A DNA stretch of 64,000 bases from an uncultured Methanobrevibacter sp. (GTDB taxonomy: Archaea > Methanobacteriota > Methanobacteria > Methanobacteriales > Methanobacteriaceae): the NCBI GenBank assembly GCA_900318035.1, contig ONJC01000014.1, positions 1 through 64,000 on the forward strand, read 5' to 3'. The notes below the pieces were generated by a model. The model ran no database searches. It was not told the origin of the DNA and worked only from the letters and a program-made list of their open reading frames with translations. This document shows, one piece after another, positions 1 to 8,600 of this stretch; the stretch's first letter is position 1; the number at the start of each line of letters is the position of its first letter. The translations under genes and the position numbers were made by a program.

Positions 1-665
1 GGAACAACATCTTTGGATTGGTAACGTGAGAGGACATAACCGTGTTCAATGAGATAATGTTCGATTTCAACGATGTTCATATCTTTGGTATGGAAATGTC
101 CTCCATTTGTTGTTCTCCATTCGATGCTGAAGGTTCTTCCGGCTTCACTTATCGGATTGTCATGTATTGTAATCCGCATAGGATAGCAGAACAGTACTCT
201 GGTGTAATCGGCCACTTCATTTCCTTTTTTCCATTCGATTGTCTGTGTAGTGACTTCATTGTTCCTGTAGTCCATAACGATATATTTGTTGGAGCCAGTT
301 TGGAGTTTGTAAATCTTATTGGTATCATATGGTATGATTGCCCTATTTAATTCACGCCCCACTAGAACACTGGTCTTTTTGTCATATTTATCTGAAATGA
401 ATCTCTCAATGCCTTTAATCCCACTATTCGGATTTTCATCACCCAAATAAATGTCTTCGAAGAGTTTAATGATTTCATCTAATGTTTTCTCATGAGAAGG
501 AAGTTGGTTGTATAATTCAATAAGAATTTTTTCTACAACTTCTGGGTCTGTACCCTGCAAATAGAAAGCACTGATTATGTTTTTAAAGTATGTAAACTCA
601 TAATCTGGTTTATAGACATTACCGATAGCTTTTTTGATTTGTATAGCTGAACTTCCTTCACTCAT
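1..665 (-). CDS. Partial protein of an integrated element (C-terminus beyond the left edge)
   Basis: An open frame starts at ATG 665 and runs without a stop to the window edge, giving 221 residues. It is the first part of what may be a long protein. I see no catalytic motif in the visible part. It is charged and mostly soluble, with no signal peptide or membrane segment. The next gene upstream ends about 10 bases away and all neighbours up to 2.7 kb are short minus-strand genes, so it belongs to the same element as the integrase at 3.6-4.75 kb. Large proteins in this position of archaeal proviruses are often primase/helicases, but that is only a guess from position. The frame is sound; the function is unknown. 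Confidence 0.6.
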   Translation of the reverse strand, partial: MSEGSSAIQIKKAIGNVYKPDYEFTYFKNIISAFYLQGTDPEVVEKILIELYNQLPSHEKTLDEIIKLFEDIYLGDENPNSGIKGIERFISDKYDKKTSVLVGRELNRAIIPYDTNKIYKLQTGSNKYIVMDYRNNEVTTQTIEWKKGNEVADYTRVLFCYPMRITIHDNPISEAGRTFSIEWRTTNGGHFHTKDMNIVEIEHYLIEHGYVLSRYQSKDVV

Positions 666-674
666 TTTAATTAC

Positions 675-1175
675 CTATACCTGAACGTCCCTCACAATGA
701 AACTGTAGAATGTGTAGGTTCCGGATCTTTCTTTGACTTGAATAGTCATTTCACTTAACCTGTTTACGAATTCACGGTATTCGGAAAGATCAACATTTCT
801 TAAAATATTGGATTTGCCAACTGAACCTGCATTTTCCAATTCAAGAATGCTGGTTAAGAAATCAAATAATACACTTCCTTTCCTGACGTTTTTGTGAATG
901 TCTCCATCATTTTTAAGATTAACATTGATTTCAACATATATTTTGTCTGCATCCTGAAAGATGTATAATTTGAATCTGTTCACTGTTTTTTCTTCGCCAT
1001 CATCGTCAAAGGTAAATGATGAAACTGAAGCCATTTCAGGTCTGCCTCTGATTAGGGTTCCATCTTCAAAGTCTTTTAATTCTGCTTTTTCATATCCTTC
1101 CGGAATTTCTACAATTTCTTCATAATCTAATTGTGTACCTGTAAATATTGTCTGTTTAGTGTTTTCAAAGCTCAT
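675..1175 (-). CDS. Hypothetical protein of the integrated element
   Basis: A 166-residue acidic protein starting at ATG 1175 with a good ribosome site (AGGAGAG) just upstream. No family is recognised. It has alternating strand-like segments and a central basic stretch (about residues 95-100), but no Cys/His clusters, signal peptide or membrane segment. It lies in a tight run of minus-strand genes, 33 bases after the gene that ends at 1209. Small acidic beta-rich proteins next to annealing-type proteins in viruses are sometimes single-stranded-DNA-binding proteins. Nothing in the sequence proves that here. Confidence 0.6.
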   Translation of the reverse strand: MSFENTKQTIFTGTQLDYEEIVEIPEGYEKAELKDFEDGTLIRGRPEMASVSSFTFDDDGEEKTVNRFKLYIFQDADKIYVEINVNLKNDGDIHKNVRKGSVLFDFLTSILELENAGSVGKSNILRNVDLSEYREFVNRLSEMTIQVKERSGTYTFYSFIVRDVQV

Positions 1176-1208
1176 TTTAATTCTCTCCTAAAAATATTAA
1201 AAGAGGAA

Positions 1209-1757
1209 CTAGCTATTGTCCTCTTTTAGAAATTTTGATTGTCCTGCAATCTTTTCAGCTGACATTTCTTCTGCTGACACTTCTCCTGCTCCAATGAGTT
1301 CAGCTATTGCACGGTTTGTAGCACGTGTCTTTGCAGTTGACATTATGGTGTGGTCTGAGACTTTGTCCTTTCCTTTCTCGGACCTTGAGCATAGTGCATC
1401 TGATTCAACGCTGCGGCCATTTGGAAGTGATGCTCTAACGCAGTAATATGCTTCTCTGACTCTTCCCATTTTTGTTCGCTCAATTTCACGATCCACTATT
1501 TCGGTATCGACATTGAATGCACGGGAGAGTTTCTGCCATGCTGACTTTTTCTTGAAGTGTCTTTTCACTTTAACGTAGTTTCCGTTTTCATCTTTTTCCT
1601 TAACAATTATTTCCTGATAGTCATTGTCATTCAATAATCCTTTGCATAGTCTCTGATATGCGTCCCATTGCTCAATTGCAACATCGACATCAGGGACGGT
1701 ATCAACTTTGACTATTTCACTTTCTGTTGGATTTTCTATTAGTTCGGCTTTTACCAT
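1209..1757 (-). CDS. Possible single-strand-annealing-like protein of the integrated element
   Basis: A 182-residue protein. The longest frame opens at 1844, but the ATG at 1757 is preceded by AAAGGTGAAAAA and sits 11 bases after the stop of the small upstream gene, so 1757 is the likely start. The C-terminal half has the pattern KTRATNRAIAELIGAGEVSAEE (shown here only as a pattern of conserved R, N, R, G and E residues). I associate this pattern with viral proteins of the ERF/Rad52-like annealing type in archaeal elements. This is a recollection of family style, not a proven match. The rest is basic and soluble. Its position among replication-type small genes of an integrated element fits a DNA-handling role. 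Confidence 0.55.
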   Translation of the reverse strand: MVKAELIENPTESEIVKVDTVPDVDVAIEQWDAYQRLCKGLLNDNDYQEIIVKEKDENGNYVKVKRHFKKKSAWQKLSRAFNVDTEIVDREIERTKMGRVREAYYCVRASLPNGRSVESDALCSRSEKGKDKVSDHTIMSTAKTRATNRAIAELIGAGEVSAEEMSAEKIAGQSKFLKEDNS

Positions 1758-1768
1758 TTTTTCACCTT

Positions 1769-1903
1769 TTATAATGTTCCAAAGCTTGAGATTGTTATTC
1801 CAAACCATCCGATAGCTATGGCGAATATTATACTTCCAATCCAAATCACTTTTGGATTCAACTTCATTTCTTTTTTCGGATATAATCTTGCTGGTTTGCT
1901 CAT
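1769..1903 (-). CDS. Small single-span membrane protein (44 aa)
   Basis: A 44-residue frame that standard length cut-offs miss. Its ATG (1903-1901) overlaps the TGA of the upstream gene (1902-1900) as ATGA, and AAGGAAG lies just upstream as a ribosome site. It stops 11 bases before the start of the next gene. Residues 1-18 are basic, and about residues 19-38 form one strongly hydrophobic span (VIWIGSIIFAIAIGWFGI). This gives an N-in orientation by the positive-inside rule. The overlap on one side and tight spacing on the other argue that it is a real gene in the operon. Its role is unknown; holin-like or membrane-anchoring functions are possible in a viral context. Confidence 0.6.
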   Translation of the reverse strand: MSKPARLYPKKEMKLNPKVIWIGSIIFAIAIGWFGITISSFGTL

Positions 1904-2121
1904 CTGTATGACTTCCTTATGATGCGAATTTCACTGATGAAATTCAGGTTGATTATTTGGATTGTTCCGTTTTTCCTGTGGATTGCTATTGTGTTTTCGT
2001 TCAGCAAATGGAATTCATCTGATTTTGAAAGCAAAAAATGAATACCTTCATTTGCATAGTGAAAACCGATGCAGTATCCATCTGTAAGCTTTTTCTGCAT
2101 TTCATGAATTGTACTTTCCAT
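1900..2121 (-). CDS. Small hypothetical protein of the integrated element
   Basis: A 73-residue protein. The frame opens at 2154, but ATG 2121 follows the ribosome site GGAGTGA at the right distance and lies one base after the stop of the preceding gene, so 2121 is the chosen start. The C-terminal part (NTIAIHRKNGTIQIINL and following) reads like a small beta-barrel with a basic tail. There is no signal peptide and no known motif. It is coupled on both sides: its stop overlaps the start of the 44-residue membrane protein. Function unknown. Confidence 0.55.
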   Translation of the reverse strand: MESTIHEMQKKLTDGYCIGFHYANEGIHFLLSKSDEFHLLNENTIAIHRKNGTIQIINLNFISEIRIIRKSYR

Positions 2122-2122
2122 A

Positions 2123-2422
2123 TCAGTCACTCCTTTTTTTCCTGAATCCGACAATGAAAGCCTCTCCTCTTATGAACTTTATGAATCCGATATCTCCAGC
2201 TTTTGCATATTGGATTAGTGCCAATAGCTTGGTATGGATTAGTGTCTGGTATGCCTTTTTGCCGCCGTCCACCAATACGATACCGTCATCATCAATGTAG
2301 AGGATTTCCTGTTCAACATCACCTTTGGCAACTTTGATTTCACCGCTGTGGGTAAGGATGCCGTGGTAGTTGTTTTCGAACTGATTATGTTCGATTCCGC
2401 AATCGGGCAAATAGCTGTCCAT
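2123..2422 (-). CDS. Small hypothetical protein of the integrated element
   Basis: A 99-residue acidic protein. GTG 2431 is an alternative start three codons upstream. ATG 2422 is favoured because AAAGGTG lies about 5 bases before it. The start overlaps the end of the small gene 2424..2528, and the stop is one base from the next start, so translation is probably coupled through the run. The sequence contains repeated short strand-like segments and no recognised motif. Like its neighbours, it appears to be accessory cargo or replication machinery of the element. Confidence 0.5.
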   Translation of the reverse strand: MDSYLPDCGIEHNQFENNYHGILTHSGEIKVAKGDVEQEILYIDDDGIVLVDGGKKAYQTLIHTKLLALIQYAKAGDIGFIKFIRGEAFIVGFRKKRSD

Positions 2423-2423
2423 T

Positions 2424-2528
2424 CTATTCACCTTTATTCAAATGTTCATTGAACATTGCCATTATATCGTCCCATATGTCTTTTGGGACTAAGACATGTG
2501 TTTTCCCGTTTACTTCTTGTTCTAACAT
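2424..2528 (-). CDS. Very small hypothetical protein (34 aa)
   Basis: A 34-residue frame starting at ATG 2528 with AGGAGT eight bases upstream and ending inside the start region of the next gene, which suggests coupling. Two short segments (a strand, then a helix ending in NEHLNKGE) resemble the size and style of viral small DNA-binding or regulator peptides, but no family is identified. The support is the ribosome site and the operon spacing. Confidence 0.4.
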   Translation of the reverse strand: MLEQEVNGKTHVLVPKDIWDDIMAMFNEHLNKGE

Positions 2529-2570
2529 GATTTTAGACTCCTGTTATAATTTTTAGTTCATCGTCTGGTG

Positions 2571-2729
2571 TTAATCCAGTTTCATTATCTTGATTCTGTA
2601 TGACTGGAAGAATTCCCTTTCATTGCGTATGTTTTCAGTTTCCTGAATTTCTGCAATGACTTCTTCAAGTGCCCTGAAGTTATTGAAAATTATTATTTCA
2701 TTCATCCGGGGTTTTATTACTTCACACAT
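2571..2729 (-). CDS. Small hypothetical protein, first gene of the element's minus-strand run
   Basis: A 52-residue protein. The frame opens at 2795, but ATG 2729 follows AGGAGAAG and gives a soluble, helix-rich product (residues 10-40 predicted helical, basic end). The upstream frame would add a hydrophobic stretch lacking a ribosome site. It appears to be the first gene of the leftward run, facing the long AT-rich gap at 2.8-3.6 kb where its promoter must lie. No family is recognised. Confidence 0.45.
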   Translation of the reverse strand: MCEVIKPRMNEIIIFNNFRALEEVIAEIQETENIRNEREFFQSYRIKIMKLD

Positions 2730-2795
2730 TGTTTTTCTTCTCCTATGTTTTCCCATCATTATGTGGGTGTAAATGATCAACAATCTAAAATTCAA

Positions 2796-3626
2796 TAGGA
2801 GTCAGAAGTCTTTGAAAAATAAAAATAGTACGTGGTTAAAAATAGTTTTCAATTCTTTACCGAATATTTAGTACAAGATAAACACTGCTTTTTTTAATTT
2901 ACAAATGTTTATATATTCCTTAAAATAAACTAGAAACTGGGTTAAGTTTTGAAAAGTATTAATTTTTAACATTGTTTCGCGACGTGTCTAATTATTTTTA
3001 TTTTTCTTATCTGACCCCTTAGGATTATAATGAAAAATAATATTTATTAGCTCGTTATTCAAATAAAATTATTTTTTTATAATCCTTTTTTTAATGATCT
3101 TTTTTTCCTGTTATTTTCTTGATATTTTACCTCCAGATATTGATTTTCAGCCCTCACAAAAGAAAAGTTGTACGAGTGTGAAAAATTGTTCTCACTCATA
3201 AAAATTGTCCTCACTTCGTAATGGCTAATCATAGTCTGTTATTTTGTGTATATAAACATTTTGCTTTCTATTTTTGGCTTAATCGTTCATTTATTACAAT
3301 GTTATACTTGAAGATAAGGCATGTATTTTTCCAAAATTCTCTAAACATTGAATCAAAATTTGAAGTCAGAAAATATCAAATGTATAATATCATAAGTGCA
3401 ATTTATCTTGAAAATTTGATGATGGTTCCATCCAAATGCACAGATTTAAAATTATTTCTCACAATCACTTTTATATCATAAGCTATTGATAATGTGCTTT
3501 ATATAATCAAAAATAGTTTTTTACTCTTCAGTTAATAATAAAAATAGCATAATAATGTTTTAATGCTATTTAGAAAAAAATAAGAAAAGATAGTGGAAAG
3601 TATAATTTCCACCAAATTCAACAAAG
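2796..3626. other. AT-rich gap in the integrated element with tandem repeat
   Basis: About 830 bases with no convincing gene. An 86-codon plus-strand frame (3221-3481) has no ribosome site, and its composition follows the AT-rich background. Visible structure is a near-perfect tandem repeat of AAAAATTGTYCTCACT at 3181-3196 and 3200-3215 (period 19), plus a TCACAAAAG...GTGTG half repeat just before. The gap separates the leftward gene run from the integrase gene, so it is a likely place for promoters, a replication origin or a repressor site of the element. Confidence 0.4.
3181..3215. repeat. 19-base-period tandem repeat in the element's non-coding gap
   Basis: Two copies of AAAAATTGTTCTCACT / AAAAATTGTCCTCACT with one difference, separated by three bases. 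Directly repeated 16-mers in the control region of a mobile element are typical of initiator or repressor binding sites. No partner protein can be assigned from sequence. Confidence 0.5.
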
Positions 3627-4751
3627 CTATTTTGCTTCCTCCTGGCCCAGACGTTCCATGATGTTAGCTATATTAGCTTCCATTTTTTCAACTTTTTGTT
3701 TATATTCATTATTTTCCCTTTCCATCTGCATATATTCCGGAGATTTGATGGACAGTTTTTCAACATCAGTATTTATTGTAATGGCAGGCAGATGCTTGAT
3801 ATATTCATATTTCAAATCTTCAGGATTGATCATGAAGTAAGCCTGGTCGGTCTTGTTTTTGGCCTTGCCCTGCAAATCGTTCACGTTATCCAAACTCATG
3901 CCGTCATTGTACAATGCTGAAGCATGGAATTTCCTGAGCATATGGCTTCTGAATCTGCTGTAATGTCCGACTCTGCCGAGACCAAGTTCATCATTGATTC
4001 TCTGGAAATATCCAATAAAGTATGTTTCATACATCCTGAACAGTTGGCTTTCCGGAGTTACATTGTCTGTTCTTGTCAGAATATATGCATTGATGGCTTT
4101 AACCGCTTCAGGACTGCAGTAAGTAGTGTAATACTTGTTTGTTTTAATTCTCCTGAGGTTAAAGGTAGGTATCACATTGTCATTGTCATTCAGATAATCA
4201 ATTATCTGATAGATGTTCATTCTTTTGTTCGGCAGATATTCAGATAAGGCATCGATATAGTCCTGAATTGTCAGGCTCAATGTTTCGGCTCTGGCACAAC
4301 CGCTTGAGCAGGAAAACAATATTATAGCTTTCATTACTGGTGGGGAAATTGCTAAAGCTTCCCTTATGATTTCCTTATCAGGCAAATCTTTATAATAGAT
4401 TGGTGTTGGTTTTTTCACAGCTTTCATGTTCAATCTTGGTAGAGGATTGATTTCGATGTCATAAAATCTGTAAAATTTTGAGACGACAGACATATGTATT
4501 CTAACTGTGTTTATAGAATATTTGTCTAAAAGGAATTGTCTGTATTTAAGCAGTTTATGTTTAACACGGCGGTGTTTCCATTTGACATTGTCTGCTTCAT
4601 CTTTTTCCGCTTCATCAAGCAGTTCCTGAAGGTTCATACCATAGAATTCACAATACTTCTTCATTACTGACCTATTCACTTTTCGTGTTTCGTGTGAATA
4701 GTTGTTTGTTATAAATATATTTTCAAGTAGCTCGTTATCCATACTTAACAC
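3627..4751 (-). CDS. Tyrosine recombinase (site-specific integrase)
   Basis: A 374-residue integrase of the lambda/XerD superfamily, cutting and rejoining DNA through a catalytic tyrosine. The N-terminal ~120 residues look like a SAM-like core-binding domain. The catalytic domain shows the first arginine in CARAETL (about residue 153), the H-x-x-R box in SHMLRKF (about 270-273) and the candidate nucleophile in DQAYFM (about 305), followed by a coiled C-terminal tail. The start may instead be the fourth codon (4742), which suits a leaderless message given the TATA-like TTTTATAAT at about 4767-4775. It sits at one end of a run of viral-type small genes. A 15-base inverted repeat lies just upstream. 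No tRNA gene is adjacent, so the target site is not obvious. Confidence 0.85.
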   Translation of the reverse strand: MLSMDNELLENIFITNNYSHETRKVNRSVMKKYCEFYGMNLQELLDEAEKDEADNVKWKHRRVKHKLLKYRQFLLDKYSINTVRIHMSVVSKFYRFYDIEINPLPRLNMKAVKKPTPIYYKDLPDKEIIREALAISPPVMKAIILFSCSSGCARAETLSLTIQDYIDALSEYLPNKRMNIYQIIDYLNDNDNVIPTFNLRRIKTNKYYTTYCSPEAVKAINAYILTRTDNVTPESQLFRMYETYFIGYFQRINDELGLGRVGHYSRFRSHMLRKFHASALYNDGMSLDNVNDLQGKAKNKTDQAYFMINPEDLKYEYIKHLPAITINTDVEKLSIKSPEYMQMERENNEYKQKVEKMEANIANIMERLGQEEAK

Positions 4752-4780
4752 TTTTATAATTTGATATTATAAAAGGTAGA

Positions 4781-4806
4781 GTGAGAGAGCACTTGAAAAG
4801 TAATTG
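4781..4806 (-). promoter_or_regulatory. Shared upstream promoter element, copy 1 (integrase promoter)
   Basis: On the minus strand this reads ATTACTTTTCAAGTGCTCTC, directly upstream of the TATA-like box of the integrase gene. Nearly the same element occurs before the tldD operon (11757-11780) and hel308 (62036-62058), in the same orientation relative to a leftward gene. The recurrence is seen directly; activator or BRE-like function is inferred. Confidence 0.45.
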
Positions 4807-4855
4807 ATATTTCAGATGGTATCATCATTGTTATCACTTTAAATATCAGTTACTT
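4798..4855. repeat. 15-base inverted repeat upstream of the integrase
   Basis: AAGTAATTGATATTT (4798-4812) is matched by AAATATCAGTTACTT (4841-4855), an inverted repeat with one mismatch and a 28-base spacer. It overlaps the integrase promoter region. Candidate roles are integrase arm-binding sites, part of an attachment site, or an operator controlling the integrase. Confidence 0.5.
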
Positions 4856-4996
4856 ACTGTTTCTCCATAACTTTTCTATAATATTCTTTTGACTGGGATG
4901 CTTAATTAAATTTGTGGATAATGTCTCAAATTCACAAAATTAAAAGTTTGTATACCTCTTTATCAATATCGTCATCGAACATATTAGCACTGATTT

Positions 4997-5680
4997 TCAC
5001 TCAATTTCCATTATGCTGTCACCAACAATCACATTATCGCCTTCTTTTACAAAGATTTCTTTTACAACTCCGTTTTCATTCGATGAAACCTCATTTTCCA
5101 TTTTCATGGCTTCAATAATGTAGATTACATCTCCTTCATTAACTTCATCACCAACATTGACATTAATCTTAACAATCATGCCATACATTGTTGATTTGAC
5201 ATTTCCTTCAGGGTCGGGCATGGGAGCATGTTCGGCACCTTTCATGATTTCATATTCTGAATCTGAGGCATCCTTGAACAAGTTCATGGAGATTTCATGA
5301 ATAATTTCCAATACCTTCAGTTCAAAATCATCATCCTCATTTATTATGATGGTTTCATCTGCAAACATTGCCAGAGGACTTCTAAAGTCACTGCAAATCG
5401 CATAGACCTTAACCCTGCTTTTCAATGCTGTTTTAACCATTGACCGAACATGATTCTCACGGCCACTTCGAGAGATTGCAAGAACCAAATCATCCTCATG
5501 CAAATCTTCTTTAAAACTATCTTCCATACCTTTTAAAATTATAGAATATGAAATACCCTGATTTTCCAGTTCATCACCAAGAAAAATGGCTAACTGCTTT
5601 GAATCATCATCAGAGACTATATAAAAATTGCTCCACTGATCAATATCCTCAATCAACTCATCAAGAACCTCACTTTCCAT
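4997..5680 (-). CDS. SIS-domain protein fused to a biotinyl (BCCP-type) carrier domain
   Basis: A 227-residue protein with an unusual two-domain layout. Residues ~1-140 look like a SIS (sugar-isomerase/phosphosugar-binding) fold: DDLVLAISRSGRENHV, then VKVYAICSD and MFADETIII, the usual strand-helix order of this family. Residues ~150-227 are a biotinyl/lipoyl domain with the biotinylation motif EAMKMEN; the acceptor lysine is about residue 193. Biotin carriers normally partner a carboxylase or decarboxylase, and none is visible nearby. The ATG at 5680 lies inside the end of the beta-helix gene (11-base overlap), so the two are almost certainly co-translated. Biotin attachment would need a BirA-type ligase encoded elsewhere. 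Domain calls are confident; the combined function is unknown. Confidence 0.8.
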   Translation of the reverse strand: MESEVLDELIEDIDQWSNFYIVSDDDSKQLAIFLGDELENQGISYSIILKGMEDSFKEDLHEDDLVLAISRSGRENHVRSMVKTALKSRVKVYAICSDFRSPLAMFADETIIINEDDDFELKVLEIIHEISMNLFKDASDSEYEIMKGAEHAPMPDPEGNVKSTMYGMIVKINVNVGDEVNEGDVIYIIEAMKMENEVSSNENGVVKEIFVKEGDNVIVGDSIMEIE

Positions 5681-8600
5681 TCAAATCACTCATTCCTTTT
5701 ATTTCAACATCAGCATCGTCATAGCTGTATATGTCATCATGTTCCCAAGCGGAATTTTGCTTGAATTTCGTATTTGAAACCTTCAAATGGCTGGATTTTC
5801 TTTTGTCCAAAGGTCGTGTGTGTTCGATTGCACCAGATCTGTTTTTAGCATGATTTCTAATGAACTCGCAATCTGCAACATCAACCTTACCATAATTGAA
5901 AATTGCTCCGCCATTGGTTTTTGATTCATTTGAAATGAATCTTGAATTTGTTATCTTCAATTCGCCACTTGTACGATTATTTATTGCTCCACCTTCATCA
6001 TTTGCCAAATTATCCTCAAATTTAGAATCGGCAATATCCATTTCACTGTAATTGTAGATTACGCCACCATCCACCTCTGCATCATTATCACTGAACTCGA
6101 CATTTGCCAGTCTTAAACTGCTGTCATGGCCATTATATATGCATCCTGCATTGTTTTTCGTGCTGTTGCTTTTAAATTGAGACTTTTCAACACTGATTTC
6201 GCCACTGTTTGTTACACATGATCCCATTGCAGATGAATTGTTGTTGATGAAGCTGACTTCTGACATCTCTAATTTTGAGGAATTGTCTATAAGGGACTTT
6301 TTTGATGAAATATTGTTTGAAAAATTTGAATTTTTGATTTTTAATATGTTTTTGTTGTTTATCAGACAGTCATCGCCAATGACACGGCAATTTATGAATC
6401 GGCAGCCTTCAATTGTCAAATCGGCAGAATTGTCAATTATGTCTCTGCCGTTTGAATAGCAGTTCTTAAAGATTATGTTCTTGAAGGTAACTTTGATGTC
6501 CTTTTTGCGTATCCTGAACAAGGAAGCGGAATTTGCACCATCCAAAAAGTATGTTTCGCCGTCCTGAAGATTGTATTCAATGCTGTGGTTTGCCCCATCG
6601 ATTACCAAATCTTTTCTGATGTCTAAACGGTATTTCAAATAGAAATCCTTCGAATAATCGAATATTATGTCATGGTCCAGCATAATGACCTCGGAGTTTT
6701 CAATCTTATCCATCAGATACGTGAATGATTCCGTATCGTGCCTTTTAAAAACCCTGGAGCTGTCATATATCAAATCATCAAAGCCGGACTCTTCAACAAA
6801 TCCTGCATTGTAGATGTCCTCAATGAACCGTGAAGTGTTGTCTTCGAGGGATATGTCCTTTTTGATTTTTAGATGCCCTCTGTTGTATATTGCACTGGCG
6901 ATTCTTGATGAATTGCCTTTGAATTCATCATTTGAAGTCGTTAATGTTTGCCGGTTGTGGATGGCCCCTCCATACATTTCAGCTTTGTTTTTAATGAATT
7001 TGCAATCCATAGACTCTATAGTCCCATCATTGGAAATTGCCCCTCCGTTGGAATTTGATCTGTTATTGACAAACATGCAGTTTTCAAGCCTCAGGGAGGC
7101 ATCCTTCAGCACAACTATTGCCCCTCCGCCAAAAAGATACTTGTCGAAGTCATTGAAAAATGCTCCATTCCTGAATGTAATGTCTTTTAAAACAACATCT
7201 TTGGCATTTATGATGAAAATGCGTGATAGGTGAGCTCCATCTATTGTATGGCCCCGTCCATCGATTACAAGGCCGTTCCTTTTGATTTCAATGCCTCCTT
7301 CGTAGAATTCGGATTCTACTACATCAAGACGGTAATCCTCATCCAATTCCAGAGAATCATTTTCATTTATCCGTCTGTTTAATGCGTTGAAATCGTTTTT
7401 GCTTTTGCTCTTTTTGGAAAAGTCATTGATTATGTGATGGTTATTTATTTTGGATGTTGACATGTTTTTAACATCCATAATGCCCTTGTTCAATATGCTT
7501 TTGTGAGGCAGATTGAACTCTACGGCAAACAATACCATATAGCCTTCATTGTAGATGTCTGCGCATGACTGGCGTTTGGAGATATTATTCACGAAAATGA
7601 CATTGGCCAGACTTGAAACCTCACCGATACAATAGACTACAGACCTTAAAACACGGTTGTCCTTAAATTCACCACCTGCATAACTGAGCATCCCCTCCTC
7701 ATCACTGAAAACAATATCCTCACAGACATTGTCCCTGAAGATGGAGTTTATAAAAATCATAGATTTTGAATTATATGCCACGTTTCTTGAGTGATGGCTC
7801 ATGAATTCGCAGCCGATTAGCTTTGCATGTTTACTGTTGTTGAATATGGCTGCACCATTTTTGGATGCATTTTGTGAAAATTTGGAATTGCTGATGAGCA
7901 TTGATGCCTTTTTTGCACTGTTTATGGCGCCTCCAAACTCGGAAGAGTTATTCATAAATGAAGATTCCTCCAAATTCAAATCTCCCCAATTAAAGATTGC
8001 ACCGCCATAATAACCACATGAATTGCCTGAAAAATCACATGATTCAATATTTGAAATGCACTCTTCCTGATTGAAAATGGCGCCGCCATGTTCACCAGAA
8101 GCATTGTTTTTAAATTTACTGCTTTTCAAATCAATCTTGCCCCAATTGGTCAGTGCCCCACCATTCATTTCAACATCATTGTAGGCAAACGTCGTATTTG
8201 AAATATTTAAAGAACCCTTTTTTTGGTTGCTTATTGCTCCTCCATGGTTTTTCGAGGAATTTCTCAAAAACAGCGCATCATCAATGCTTGCTTTTGAAAA
8301 ATTAACGACAGCACCACCATCCCCGCCGCATTCATTTTCAATGAAACGGGTATGGGAAATGCTTAGACGGCTTTTGGCCTGATTGTTTATCGCCCCTCCA
8401 TCATCAAAGGTAATGTTATTAATGAATAAAGACTCGAATATTTCACATTTGCCGAAATTGAGTATCGCCCCACCATTGTCGGCAGCATTATTCTTGAAAA
8501 CGGTATCCCTAATCAATAGCCTGGCCCTTTTGTGATTGATTATGGTTGAAGCATTGAGCTTAACTTGATTGTCATAGAATTCGGAGCCTGATATTTCTAC

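Noticed and set aside
42..350. Plus-strand 102-codon open frame near the left edge
   Set aside because: It is the antisense shadow of the real minus-strand gene that runs off the left edge (1..665).
3221..3481. 86-codon plus-strand frame in the AT-rich gap of the integrated element
   Set aside because: No ribosome site; composition follows the AT-rich background and no known motif is present.
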